DNA from: Lineus longissimus
Lineage: Eukaryota; Nemertea; Pilidiophora; Heteronemertea; Lineidae
DNA: 64,000 nucleotides
Direction: 5' to 3'
Assembly (NCBI RefSeq): GCF_910592395.1
Contig: NC_088308.1
Location: forward strand, 22,213,501 to 22,277,500
How positions within the stretch are numbered: the first letter of the stretch is position 1; each line of letters begins with the position of its first letter. Below the pieces are notes generated by a model. That model did no database searches. It worked only from the letters and a program-made list of their open reading frames with translations, and was not told the DNA's origin. The position numbers and the translations under genes are program-made. This document shows, one piece after another, positions 26,901 through 39,900 of the stretch.

Positions 26901-29450
26901 GTCTATTCAAAAGCCTGGTCGTTTCTATAGAGAGCTACCTATACATGTAGTACTTCTATCGTTTGCGAAAGAGACACCAGCAGCTCAAGCAAGAAAGACG
27001 GGCTCTTCTTTCAAAAGGTTGCATTCGTGGACATTCACCGGGACAATTGCATTTCTGAAAGCCAGATCTGTTGATATCGGGTATCCACTGATAACCTTTT
27101 AACATACATGGTCATGTAGTGTTGTATCTGGACGACAATGGTTCCATATACACCCCAGTAGTGTGTCCGATGTATCAGGAAAACAACCAACAACAGCTTT
27201 TGTCGTGACATGCAAACGTGCACCCAATTTCCATACCGGTACTATTTACTGGTCTGCTAACTGTCAAAATGTACTGTTAGGAATTAGGAATAAGGAATAA
27301 GAAATAAGAAATAAGAAATAAGGAGCCATCTTAAACTCGGTACAATATAAACAGATTAGTTGGATAAACTGCCAGGGGTCACTCAAGGATTTTATCGAAG
27401 AAGCGACAGTGCCCACCATACATTTGACGAAGCATTTGTGACACATTCGGTGTCATTATATTCCTGTTGCTGCATGCAGAATGAGGCTGACACGAAGGCT
27501 GACGCGCAAAGCCAATTTTATCACTGTCTATTATTGACAAACAGATGATTAATCTTATCCTCGGCCGCGTGAGTCTTCCAACATGGTCAATACGTAAAGG
27601 CTAATTAGAGTGTAGCAAAATAAGTGAATAGAAGGTGCCCCTCAATAAAGTGAGGTCGTGGCGAAATTTTAACAACATTTAATTAAAATCCCAAGAATCC
27701 AATCAAATCGAAACCAAGAGGCTCCAGTTAAAATGATGGTTATTTGTCCCCATGGCAACGTCATCCATGTCTATAGATCCTTATTTTCAATTGAGACTCC
27801 TTCGAACCGAAACTGTGATGAGTTGTTGACAAATTATCTCTAATTAAAAGCCCACAAACATGAATAACTCTGATGACTATTCTTGTCAGAAAATCCATTT
27901 GTGTTGAATGTACTTGTGTCAAGTAAATCCGAAGCCGTATTGATGAGCTTCGAATCAAATGAGTTAAGCTTTACCAATAATCCGATAATCTATAATCTGT
28001 GTTATTTGCAAATGCGACGAAACGCGTGGTGAGGATAGATTTTATGAGTTCTTTTATTTCGCTTATGATGAGGAAATATTTCATTAGGTTAGAATGCATT
28101 TGCGGCTTCTGTGGCTTGTTCAGTGGACAATATTAATTCATGTGTTCATCTAATCCGTGTTTTTTTGGGTAATTCTCATAAGGTTTTTGTTGACAGCTGA
28201 TATTGACTAAAGAACTTTTTATCACCGGCACCGTAATTATTTTCTTTTTTTAGGAATGAAGCAAAACAATTTTTCAACATTGGTTTGATTTTTTAGAGTG
28301 CTCCTTAATTAATCTGCACGAGAACACGAAAGTAGAACAATCCTTGAGGTAAGATAAGGTTCCAATTTTGAAATATTCGCGCTGTCAAATCGGATTTTGT
28401 TATCTTTCCCCGTCTGTAACTATCCTCCAAAATCCTCGACATCAAGTAAGAACTCAGCAAGACATCCATCTGGCGTTCCGTGACAGGCAGTTATGCGAGT
28501 CTGATTGTTACAGCTGGGCTTATTATTGGCGGCGGATAACCATGCAGCTTACGTTATAGACACTCGTGAACACCTGATTTCGTGACAGAGTTGATCAATT
28601 CGACGAGCCCTGGCAGCAATAACCATCAAATTTAATGTGTTTCCTTATATCCGTCGTAATTGTTGGTATTTGCGAGAAAGGATTATAGTGGCATTAGGAT
28701 GATTACTATGATTGGCCGAGTCGTCTGATAGTAGAGAAATTTCAGATTCTTCCGACTATCATCCGGGCCGACTTCATCATTTCCGCCTTAATCGTAGGTC
28801 CGAGGCAGAATTTCAAACATTATTTTGCTGGTATACACGTACGTGCAGTTGTTCAATTTGCCATCATTTGTCAGATCATTTGAGTCGAAGTTGTGAGTCG
28901 ACCACTGTAATTCATTCACAAAGTTGCCAAGTCATATATAGAAGTGGTGGTCGCGAATGATGCCCAACTTCAGTAATGCCGGCATCACAACTACATGTAG
29001 TTGCAGAAACTCAGGAGATCTAATCATTCTTAACAATATTACCAACCTAACCTTCAGTTAAATCAGAAAGCAAAAATCGTGTGTCGAGGCAAAAACTCCC
29101 TAGCTACCAGCTTGGCTGCAAGTCCACCTAGCCTAGCTAAGAAACTGTCGTCGCAGTTCTTGCTGCGAGCCTTCCAACTATTGCAACACCGGCTGTCGTT
29201 GATAAAATTTCTTGCTCCAAACTTCAAAGAACACTTTTTAAACACAATTTAGTTTTGTTACTCCGTTTAATTGAATTTTTTAAAGAAATCTACTTGTAGA
29301 AAGAATGAACTCCGAGAGAGCGCTAGTAAACCCGGCAATGAGCATGATTCAGCTGTTAAAGCTGGGCCCACAGCAGATTCAACCAAGTGTTGAGTCATCT
29401 CGGTAGTTTTCTAATGTACATGGTGGAATAATGCATTACTCAGCTGGTCC
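23982..29450. other. Non-coding or unassigned region
   Basis: No gene is recognised. A perfect 18-bp palindrome GATATTGATATCAATATC lies at 26,184-26,201. A degenerate AAGAAATA/AAGGAATA short tandem repeat lies at 27,279-27,322. The open frames here are short and lack domain signatures. Confidence 0.45.
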
Positions 29451-29453
29451 ACT

Positions 29454-29760
29454 AGGAGGACTTCTCTTTTTGGCGCCGAAGAAGTAAATGACAGATCTGT
29501 GCACAGCACTTGTCTTCATTCAGGTAGATGCATTAGATGCTGCTCAAGTGTAATTTGATTAACGGTTGGTTTAATTTTGGGCAGATATTGCAGCCTTGAT
29601 TAGTCGTGTTTGCTGCCTAACATGCATGCCTGGTGAACAAGGAGAACTTCTCTCTGTCTGGCGCTGAAGGTCTGGAGTGAATGACGGCCGATTCATTAAA
29701 CGGTTAGTGCAATTCAAGCAGATGTTGCAGCCTTGATGATCAGCCTTGTTTAGTGCTTGT
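29454..29760 (+). repeat. Two-copy diverged tandem duplication
   Basis: Copy 1 (29,454 to about 29,622) and copy 2 (29,640 to about 29,757) share, in order, AGGAGRACTTCTCT, TGGCGCYGAAG, GTRAATGAC, TTAACGGTT or TAAACGGTT, and GCAGATRTTGCAGCCTTGAT. Spacing differs by indels (186 bp at the left end, 137 bp at the right end), so copy 2 is shorter. No coding function is evident. Confidence 0.6.
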
Positions 29761-29943
29761 TTTGAATAAAGAATAGCTGTTGTTTTGCCTCACGAGCTGA
29801 TGCATGCTTGGTATCCATTCCAAAAAACCTCAGAAATGTGAATCTTGGATAACTCGGCTACATGTAGTGGCAACGAAACCACCCATTAAGCTACTGCTTT
29901 TAACAAGTGGGTCTACTCTCATGCAGGTATAGATAATTACGTT

Positions 29944-29999
29944 TGCGAATAAAGCTTTACTACATGTTGTTCTTTATTGCGAATAAAGCTTTACTACGT
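29944..29999 (+). repeat. Direct repeat GCGAATAAAGCTTTACTAC
   Basis: Two copies of TTGCGAATAAAGCTTTACTA followed by CRTG start at about 29,944 and 29,978 (34-bp offset). A third partial relative (gaaaagctttactatag) occurs near 30,156. Confidence 0.65.
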
Positions 30000-31261
30000 G
30001 ATATAATAGTTTCAATCAAGAAAACCCTAAGGTCTCCCTGAATGCCATGTTGGCTTTATCGCCAGATATAAAATTACAGACTTTGCCAACAAGAAGCTAG
30101 TGCAAAGATTCAATTTCAACATTTCCAATAGAATGTTGATTTCTTGGTTCGGAAGAAAAGCTTTACTATAGAGTTCAATAAAGACACCATCTCCACCTGA
30201 GTACCAGGCTTATCGTCTGAGGATTATCCTTAGAAATAGTGTCTTCTTTTTTTCCGCCAAGACGCTACAAAGTTCAGTTTGATCCTTCTACCTTTCGATG
30301 AACTGCAGGTGGTTAAGATCGATCCTGCCAAGCCGTCTTTGACTGTAGCTGACATTTAGAAATCTTTATCCAACGTTTGACTAAAACTCGCGCACAAAGC
30401 CAAGGGTTGCTGAAAATAGCTTGACTGTTTAGATGTCGTGCTATTTATCGAGACTAGACGAACGCTTTGCTGGGCTGATTTTAAACGAGCATAGGTGCGT
30501 TAAAGTTTGTCGGCGATGGCTGTGTACGGCAAGGATTACCAGTTAGCTGAAGTGGTATTCATCACAATCCCAGTTTGAGTGCGAATCCACACCATCAATA
30601 TGCGACTGAGTTCAAAGTTATCACTGCACAAGACCATCATCATTGTCATCCATCAGTCGACTGCGCAACAGGCGGCCACACGGTCCATCCAGCAAACTCT
30701 ATCCTGGGCTAGGTCCTCCAACTAGGTGTCAGCAGTCTTTCTCCATCTCCTAGCAGTGACTGGGTGTAAGACAAGTAGGACATTCACTGGTGGCCAAGGA
30801 TTCACACCAGTACATGATACTTGAAAACGAGGCAACGACTGTGAACAAAGCCACGTGATTGAGCTTGTCAGCCGTTAAATTCCGCTGAGTTGGCATAGTC
30901 AGAATTTCAAAATCAATTTGCAAAATCATCGCTTTCTTATAACAAACCTGATTTATTTGTACAGCTAAGCTGATCTGAAGTTGCACCTACATATAACTGT
31001 GTCGCGTGCCTTATTTTAACTTTGACGTGGACACGAGTGGAGTGTTAACATAGCATTTGCCGAATTTTGCGAAACACAATTCATTATTAGTTGATGAGTA
31101 TACTCAAGGAGATCACTCGAAAACCGGTTAATGCTTGAATGTACTGTATAAAATTTTATTAAAGCATGTTTCGGATACACTTGTAGTTCATTGCCATTGA
31201 ACAATGATAAAGGGTTCTCTTCAAAGTTCATTGCTCTCGACGTAATTCGACGTTCGATCCT

Positions 31262-31642
31262 TCAGTCTTTCATTATGGAATTTTCTTGTGTATGGTGGAT
31301 TTTTATGAAAAGGGGCAAGTGGCAAACGCTTTCTCTGCAGTGATCATCTCTATAAGCAAGTATGAGCTGGCTAGGGTTAAATGACCCGGGGTAATGAGGA
31401 GAGGGCAATCTGACCGGTCCACCATCGATCAGAGATGAGTCGTTAGGAACACGCCATTGATATTTCCACAGCTGCTGGTCCTGATCCTTTTCCATCATTA
31501 TCTCAATAACTCCACCAACACAATCCACCATTCTTGGCAAACATGATCTCCAGCCGGGCGGAGAACATGGATCTCCTGGACAAAACAGCGGTTTACACTT
31601 CAGCAACATGAGAGCTTGGTAAGCGTGGGGAGTATTGGTCAC
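31262..31642 (-). other. Unassigned open reading frame, 126 aa, possible exon
   Basis: The minus frame contains a Cys/Pro/Trp-rich segment (CPGDPCSPPGWRSCLP) followed by an acidic, Gln-rich stretch (EKDQDQQLWKYQWRVP) and SPHYPGSFNP, a string faintly like the SPNYP of CUB domains. On the minus strand a good acceptor tract (ctgttttgtccag) ends at 31,576, so an exon could begin at 31,575. A clear donor was not found; GGACCG followed by GTCAGA at about 31,415 is weak. It resembles an extracellular-protein exon but no family is assigned. Confidence 0.25.
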
Positions 31643-33546
31643 ATGTAGATGGTGTCTGCTAGTGGACGCAGTATTTCTTGAGATACAAAGCTCTATTCCT
31701 AAATAACATGAGTTTATAAGGCAGGAATGTTCAGTACTTTAATGCATAGTCGCAGTGCAGCGAGTAATATTAGGCCAAATTTGAATCCGAGAAAAAAGAT
31801 AAATAAAACATCTCGTCTCTCTCATGTATTCGGGTCATTTACTAGTGTCGAAAGTGATAGTACGCTTGGCGTTTAGAAGGGTCGTAATAGATCCCCACAA
31901 CGTTGGGTAATTAGACTTGGGAGACCATTCATTAGCATGTCATCAATTAAGAATAAGCCTCACTTCTCCATCTTCCTGCCCGTTGTCTTGAATTCGAAGC
32001 AGTCCGAAACTCATGCTGGCAGTAGTATAGAGAGCATGTGATGCAAGTAGCTAGCAACAACTTCTTCTCTGATCGTTGCAAGAGCTACATGTAAAACAAG
32101 TTCGTGTCTAACTGACGCAAGTAGCCAAAGCAGTCATTTCGCTCTGACCGTCTTTATGTTTTTAGACTTAAACGTTTGGTGACTCATCTTGGACATGCTG
32201 AAGCATTGCTCTTACAAGTACATAACAGAACCACCATTCCAAGCTTAATTTGAGCAAGGTTTCAGGTTTTTGTCTGCATCAGCCCAACAGCAAGAGGAAT
32301 TGGAAAGGAGGAAGACGCTGGATAGGACTATATTAACGATGAAATAAAGCGATGAAGCCAGTTCAGAACTAGAATTCGTCAATTCAGCAACATTCAGAAT
32401 AGCTGTATCGACGCTGTCGTTGACTCGACTATGATTTAAAACAGTCCAGCTCTGGCTACACCATAATCAAATTAATCAAACTAGCTGTGCATTAGATTTG
32501 GAATTCTAGATAAGAAAAAAGAACTATCTTACGGCTAAATTAATCTTGTTCCAATGTTGCCACGCGTATTCATTCCTGACAATAACAGCGGAATCAGATG
32601 TTAGGCTCTCATGAAATGATGTGATTTAACCGATTGCAATACAAAAAAGTAAATTAACAATGTAAGGGCCGTTCGTCGGGTAAGTTTGCCTTGAGCTGAA
32701 TCGTAATCATTCATTACAAGATATGTTTCGTTATCATTTATTTGAGAAGAGCGGCCTGAAAGCGCGTGTAAAGTGGATGTTTGGTGTCCTCGCGGAGATC
32801 CAGCAAGCTTCCTAAAGAAGTACTTAGTTTTATTAAGGGATATCAAATATCAAAATTATATCATGTTGTATTAGATAGATAAGAAGTTAAATCAGTTGAA
32901 ACTTTGATATTAAGTTTCTCTCATGAATAAAATACGTACTGCAGCATTTAAAAAAAGGTTGTCACTGATAGTTCCAGCAGCCAATATTCCTGATATCTGA
33001 ATCTGCTGTTAGGGACTTACTCAGTACCAGTGCCAAAGGTCAAGCCTTGTCTCGAAGCTATATGCTCATTAAGATACTCGTCTATCGCAAAATCATCACG
33101 TTCCCGATCTAACCGGATAAATAAGCGTTGCAGGAAAGGTCCCGACTCCTGGTCACAACCCTGGGTTATTAGTAAGACTGTTTCACCCTTGTTTGACAAC
33201 TTATCCCTACTGTTCACTCTATGTTATACACAACTGTGTTGTATCTAGTTGACTTGCGATGTGCTCTCAGACGAATCTCCGAGCCGTTCTACTGATCTTT
33301 AATACCATTCTGATTAATTCAGATCAATCAGTTACTTAAGTCGAAATATTCGATTAAAGGGAAGTGCTGTCGTGAGATTTACTTGTTAAATGAAGCGAGA
33401 AGATGAAGCGTGAAATCAGTCAATTGACGCCAAAGGGAATATTCTACATCTATTTGTTCATCGACGTTTTATGGCCAAAGGGAACGAATACTGGTTTTCT
33501 ACAAAAGTCATGTAGTCAATCAATTGCATAGCCCATTTAACGCAAA

Positions 33547-33616
33547 TACTAATATTCTAACGTCAATACTAGTATTCTTACTTCAATACTAGTATTCTAA
33601 CGTCTAGTATTCTAAA
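33547..33616 (+). repeat. Short tandem repeat, AATACTAGTATTCTAACGTC
   Basis: Four imperfect units built on ACTAGTATTCT and AACGTC lie in tandem, each around 20 bp, with the self-complementary ACTAGT core. No other feature overlaps. Confidence 0.7.
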
Positions 33617-35091
33617 TTTGATGTTCCAAATTTTCCTCAAAATACATTCTTTATGATAGAATCTTTTTCATGCGACACAGCCACGATAGGGTTAGGTTAT
33701 CATTTGTTATCATGTCCTCGGCTTTTTTATCACAACTAAATAAATGTTTACCCCTACACCTTATAAACAAAAATAGTGTTCACCATCCTTCGCGCAACCC
33801 GTCTTTGACTTCTTGTGCATCCCTGCCTGTGCATGCCGAAAAAATCACGGATGTTTTAGGAGAAATTGGCACATTAGACATGGTCGTGATAGTGGCATCT
33901 TCTCAGTCAGTATCGTGTATTCATGGTGAGAAATTTTATAGTTAATAGCAATGTAATGGCATCCAAGTTGCAAAAAGTGTCAAAATCATGCAATATTCAT
34001 AAGCCCAGTGGCTCATAGAATTCCACAAATTTGACATGGCGTGAATTATTGATAAAGTATAGGGGGCCATTATAATGTGCGTGAGGAAGTCGCCTGGCAT
34101 TCCGTTGGTTGTGATGGCATGCAGGAAAAGACAGAATCGATACCGGCAAGAATTCATAAGTTACGACCAAAAGTTAAGAGAAGTAATCCGAATAGTTTGC
34201 CTGTTACACGAAATGTTAAGTTTAAATTAAATTCCATGAGTTGAATTAAGTTGACTTGATTTATTGAAGCCTCACTGCTTTGTAAATTGATGGGGCGAAA
34301 CATGGTGTCGTTATTACCAGATACGATTATATTCCTTCGCGTGAATCTTCGATTACCAACTTAAGGAGCAGTTATTAACGCAAAAGAAAACATTGCAAAT
34401 TCGCTGCAGAAGTCTGGGTGCCCATTCGCACTTAAAAGCAGTCTAAAACTGCATGGAATAGACTGTTTGGAGCTCCTTGATTAGCCATTGTCAGCGATTC
34501 CGAAGGTGGCATCTTATTTTAGGAAGGCCCAGCCATCTCAGAATAGAATTTTCCGTGGCAAGATGGCGGCATTATCGCAGCACGTTACGGGGGATGGTTG
34601 TGATATTGAGTTCCTGACCTTAAAATGGATCAAAAGATGTCTTCTTCTCTGTCCATCTGTCCATGGTCAGTATCCAGTGTTAAGCAAAGGACAATCATTT
34701 CAGGCAATGCTTTCAAACGTATATCGACAGTTTCATCTCGAAAAATGTTAGCACTAGCGCCAGCAGGATCAGCTTAAATGCTTATTCGCTCTAGAGCAAT
34801 CTATAGGTTAAATATTTACCAAGTGGTACGCAAGATGAATTTGGCACGACCGGCCATTGGGTTGACGCGTTTGATCAAACCATGTAGGGTGTTACTCGAT
34901 TGTGTGTCGGATTTCCGAAGTATGTTCCGTTACGTGAATACTGGTTACAGAGGGGTTGTTGTGCATCATTCACGACCTCCTCTCCGACTTACACATGCAG
35001 TATATTGTGTTCACTGGAAGAGGCAATGCACATTTTATACTTGTAACCACATGTATATCTATTTTTAGGGATGACCAGAATGGCTCATCAA

Positions 35092-35121
35092 TGATAAAAA
35101 AATATAAGAATTTTTTTATCA
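35092..35121. repeat. Perfect AT-rich hairpin, 12-bp stem
   Basis: Arms TGATAAAAAAAT (35092-35103) and ATTTTTTTATCA (35110-35121) pair perfectly around a 6-nt loop. It sits 55 bp upstream of the first coding exon of the receptor gene. It resembles a bacterial terminator in shape but has no reason to act as one here. Confidence 0.8.
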
Positions 35122-35176
35122 ATACATGTAGCTTATAATATATTTTAAATATTTTGTTGACATTTTATCATTGCAG

Positions 35177-35305
35177 GAGGAGCGAATAGTGTGTGGGATC
35201 GCGATACCATGCAAACATTGATGACGGGATGGACGAGCCTGATTGAAATCGCGGGACTTCTCATTCTCATCAAGACCACCTTATCCACGGCCTCAGAACA
35301 CATTT
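35177..35305 (+). CDS. aGPCR exon 1: 5' leader and signal peptide
   Basis: An acceptor (ttatcattgcag) ends at 35,176, implying an upstream leader exon. The ATG at 35,209 (context ATACCATGC, A at -3) opens a 32-residue segment with a hydrophobic core (IAGLLILI) and small residues STAS near a plausible cleavage point, a typical signal peptide. The donor CATTT|gtgag leaves phase 1, which fits the EGF exon. The frame is also open back to the acceptor, so translation could start in an upstream exon; the ATG is preferred because it places the hydrophobic core correctly. Confidence 0.8.
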
Positions 35306-35339
35306 GTGAGTATATAGGTTTGCTGTTGAGTTAACTAAG

Positions 35340-35900
35340 TGCAGAAAGAACACAAACGCTTTCACTCTGTCTATCTTTGTATTTACCGATTGCGCTTGGA
35401 TAATTGCAGTGGTTTACAAGACAGTATGCTAAATGAAGAGGAAATGTTTGGAACGCAACTCAGCGACAAAAAGGAGACAACTTTCAAACTGAAGTCTTCT
35501 ACTTCCAGCTAGACATTAATCTCTCAGGGTATTCACAGCTTGGGCCCAGACATAGACGCAACACTTTTAGCCCGTCTCTTTCTCGTTGATTGTATTAACC
35601 GATAGTGCTTGGATAATGGCAGAGTTTTACCAACGAAAGGGCTAAGTGAAGAGGAAATCTTGTGAATTCAACCATGATGGAGCAACTTTCAATCTGGAGA
35701 TCTTCCCTTCGAGGTGGCAAGAGATTCTTTCAATGGGTGTCAAATTGCGAAACTAAGAAAATACAAACACCTTCACCCTGGCGGTGTCTTTGCTTGTATT
35801 TACCAATAGCGCTTGGATGACGGTGGTTTACCAGGCGAGAATGTCAAATGAAGAGGAAATGTCGTGAACCCAACTCGATGATTGGCGAAAACTTTCTGGG
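35340..35900 (+). repeat. Three diverged tandem repeats (~210 bp) in intron 1, forward
   Basis: Three units share CTTTGYWTGTATTTACCRAT, GCTTGGATRAYGGCAG-like and TGAAGAGGAAAT strings. The GCTTGGAT anchor sits at 35,394, 35,607 and 35,811 (periods 213 and 204). Each unit retains a broken frame reading roughly S-L-(I/L)-V-(F/L)-T-(D/N)-S-A-W. Reverse-oriented units of the same family follow at 36,166-36,570. Confidence 0.7.
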
Positions 35901-36165
35901 CTGTTGATAATATTGTGATAAAGGAATTCGATATCGATAAACAAAGAAATATTTCCAGTCTGCTAGACATGATTTAGTTCAATATTGTCAAAAGGGGTTG
36001 TGACCGCGGAAGTGGCCATGAAATAATTGACAGAACATTAAAAGAAAATAATATCCTGGTTTACGGCATCACCTCTTCGTTTTATGCACAAGTGTTGAGG
36101 GTAGCTACAAAAAGATCGACAGACCACAAGTATCTTAATTATTTTATCCTAATCTATTCCCCCTT

Positions 36166-36570
36166 CTGATAGGAAAACTCCTATCATTATCCACGCACTG
36201 TCGGTAGAGAGATCGCGTATAAGGCTTTGTGGCCCAAGCTTGGCAATTTACCCATTCTGTGACAGAATCTATATCACCATCTCAAAAGAGAAGAACTCCA
36301 GATTAAAAGTTGGCCCCAGTATCGAGTTGAGCTGACAACTTACCATTCCCCTTCATTTAGCATTCTCCTTTTGTCATGTTTGTTGTTAACCGATGCCATT
36401 ATCCAACCGCTATCCGCAAATACAATCAAAGAAAAAGGGAGAAGGTGTGCATGTTTCGAGCTTAGGAAATTTACCAATTCGGTGATAGAAGCTGGGTCCA
36501 ACTTGAAGGAGATGATTTCAAGATTGTTATCGGGGGCTTCATCGGTTGCGATGAAAGAGAATACTGTAGC
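36166..36570 (-). repeat. Two to three diverged ~210-bp repeats in intron 1, reverse
   Basis: These are reverse-complement copies of the family at 35,340-35,900. The best copy, read on the minus strand, contains ctttgattgtatttgcggat, GGTTGGATAATGGCA and ATGCTAAATGAAGGGGAAT. A second copy is marked by GCTTGGCAATTTACCCATTC at 36,237 matching GCTTAGGAAATTTACCAATT at 36,459, and a fragment with CATTATCCACGCACTGTCGG lies near 36,186. The best copy keeps a 90-codon minus frame (36,340-36,609) containing FSLIVFADSGWIMASV. Confidence 0.65.
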
Positions 36571-36999
36571 CAACATTCGACTGTCCCCGGGAGATAGAAT
36601 CAATGGCACCTGTTGTTTTCACTCGGTTGGGAATTTATCGGTGGTGGATGATATGTTTGTTGTCGAGAGGAAACCCTGCTGCGTACTTCTTCTTAATTTA
36701 ACAGAAAAACATTTTAGCAAGGCGATGCCTCTTGGTTAATCTAGGTAAAGTTGATACTATTTATTCTTTTAACCAAAGAACGTTTGTTGACCGTATATGT
36801 TGCGGCCGCGGCTCGGCGTCTTTCCGTATCTGGCACCGTAAAATGCTAAATCATACTCATCCGTCTCACTTAAAAAACATTCTTTCTTAAGAGAAGATGC
36901 ATCATACAGTACAAATCACTGTTACTTTTAGCAGTACTTTAAGATTATTTCCATGGATCTCTTATCACTAGCATCTGGTCAAAAAAGTAAGCTTATCTT

Positions 37000-39900
37000 G
37001 GAATGAATAGAAAATGATTAGCATCAAATCTGTAATTATAGCAAATTATCGCTCTCCGGGCACTCGGTCAGACACACTGCTGACATATTTCATCCTCGTA
37101 TCAATGCATATGCATCTATAGGATTAATATTTATATGAATTTATCCTGGTGTCAAAAAAAGTCATTGCCACAAACAAATATATTGTCCGGGGTCCCCAAC
37201 AAACTGGCCCCATGGTAATCATCAGCAAACATTGGCTATCCCACCAATATATTACATTGATAGATTAGACTATTAGAGTGATATGAATTGCCCCCATGGG
37301 TTTACCTTTGTTGTAACAGTTACAAAGGCAAAGCTAGACTAATTTACCAGTTGTCTCCCGCAAATTGTCTGGGGGTGCCACCAGAAGATGGGCTGTCTTT
37401 TAATTGCCGTAAGATGATATAACATGTCTCATACAATATGTCAAGACAATAGCTAAAGTTGCAGTAACCATACTCCAGTTTCTCATGCATTTTCTTAGAC
37501 GCAGTATTGTCTGCCTGATCAGACATTTGATTTATAAACCCCACTCTGTTGATTGAAGACAGTATTTACCGAATCAAGCAGTGTCTATTTTCAAATTCAA
37601 CCTAGGAAGAACCAGGTTAATCTATACTATCCTTATACTCGATCGGTGCTCGTAAAGATTTGTGGGGTGATAGGCCTGATGATACTGCCTCTCAATAACT
37701 GCTGGTTTCACCGATCTGATACTGTTTCTTATTACTCAAGTTAGCCCCCAAAGGATGCGCATAGTCATAACTCATGCGCGTGTTATAAAAGGGAACGAAT
37801 AAATACGCTTGTAATTTGAAATCGTTTCCTTGTAAGCTAACATCTGTCTGATATCCCAATCTGATACCCAAGAAAGCAATTAATGTTTTACTGTACACAC
37901 GCCGTAGTATTTTGACAGCGCTCTCTTTAGCGGGTGAATATCGAAAATATGTTTTCCGCTTCTCAAACTGAATAGATACCAAGGCTAATATCTATAAAAC
38001 AGCTGATAAATAAGCTGGTAGAGGCAAAGCGAAGAGGAAATTGGTTTTGCCGACAGCCTACCGTATCGGGCATTATAAGCCAGTTTATGGCGATGAAATT
38101 GATCCTTTCACGCAGTAAACCGCAAATGCCCGTTGCACTATCAATTCCCGTTAATTGTTTCATATATCAAACTAATGGATCCATACCCATGTCCTGTTCA
38201 GTGTAATGATGGGGAATTCGCATATTGGTTTGCTGTTCTAACTTTGTTCAAAACTGTTTTCTGTCCCCTGTCCGACGGAAATTATTTTTGATGATCTTCT
38301 AATTGTTTCGATAACTAACAAAATGATGATCTCTTCGATAAACACTCATATTTGAATTGTTTCAACTGTAGGGGAAAAAGGGAAAGGTTCAGTCAAGTTT
38401 AATATCATGCTTCCCATTGATGTTGTCAGCATAACATGAGGCCGGTTTGCGATCGAATGGGTCGTTACGAGGCGGAGAAGTTTCTCAGTAGTGCTCAGTT
38501 CAACATTGCTTTGGATCCAATCGACACCAATATCGGATTGCTTTTGTGATACCCGTTTGTTATCGTAGATATAGCTTGAGCTAAAACACAAAGTCATGTA
38601 TTTGATAATGTCTTTGATGGTTCTTTGAAGTAGTTCCAATAGTGAAATAGTTTTCAGACGTCGATTGAACATACCAGTATAGTCATGTGATGAAACCACA
38701 AAATGGTCGTAAACTGCTTTCGGGCGATAATTTGATCATACGGATATATATTTTCATCTATTTATAGATCGTCTTCTTAGTGGCTTCACCCTTGGGGGCT
38801 CATAAATGACAGCGTTATTGATTAAGGAACATGTAATTAATGAATAATCATTCCACTTCCATTACCATTTAGCGGTTTGCCTTTAGCCATAATTCTGATG
38901 AACAGCGCGCCATCACTCGCAAATACACCGAGGAAAGAAAAAAACACAAACACTCCTTATAAGAAGACAAATTGATGAATTAGGCGTTGCATGTGGTAAT
39001 CTATGTTTGATTAGAACGTTAGCAAGAATTGCGCGGTATCTTTTATTTCCTTTATTTATGTAAGTTTTTACGCCTTCTCGAAAAAGATGGCAGTCTAACA
39101 TGCCTGGAAATATTTGTCAATAAATCGCTTCAAATGGTGGGGTCGTTCTTGGTTATGCTTTGTCAAATTCTGACAGAGTAAGCATTTTTAGTTTATCTGG
39201 ACTTCGAAGTTTCTGGTGAAGTATAAGATGTTGTCCAAATATTTCATCTTCCGTGCGAAATCACCGATATCAGAGTGCCATTTTTTCTTCGTGAGATGGA
39301 GTATAAGTTAGTAGCAAAAGAAAAAAACGACCAGCTTTTCAGAGGAGCAACGTCTTTATCCGAGAATATAACTTGATTTGATTCGCTTGGTTGTGAGTTT
39401 GAGACTTGCTAATTTGGCATAAGATAAAGTCGGATCCTTAAGTAACTTATAGCAACAGTTTGTAATACCGGTATACAAAAAGTGGAAAAACGCGTAGATC
39501 TAGCCCAACCCCATACAATAAAGGAAGAAAGCTGGGTTGTTGCCATAGTAACGTAGAGGCCTTTATATTTAACATCGGACAAACACCATGCTCAGGTTGC
39601 GCATTTAGCGATATAGAATGGACGCTTCCGAACCCGAAGCTACATGTCTATACACTGCTTTTTTCAAATTATATTGTTTTAAAAGCAGAACTGGCGATAT
39701 GAGTATCTGCATGCGTTTCTGACAACATTTATACATTATTAACTACTTATGTAGTTCCTGAGTTCACGTGAAGACATTGAATCATTCAATATTCAATGTT
39801 TTGGTGATAAAATTTGGAATCTGAGGGATTTCTCTTTGTCTCTCATCACTTCTCTGTCACGCTTAATAGTGTATTCATACTGCATGTTGCATTACGATAA

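Noticed and set aside
27279-27322. CRISPR-like array from AAGAAATA repeats
   Set aside because: It is a simple short tandem repeat without spacers in eukaryotic DNA.
35092-35121. Rho-independent terminator-like hairpin with a T run
   Set aside because: The context is eukaryotic with spliced genes; the AT-only stem is better taken as a palindrome formed by A/T runs.
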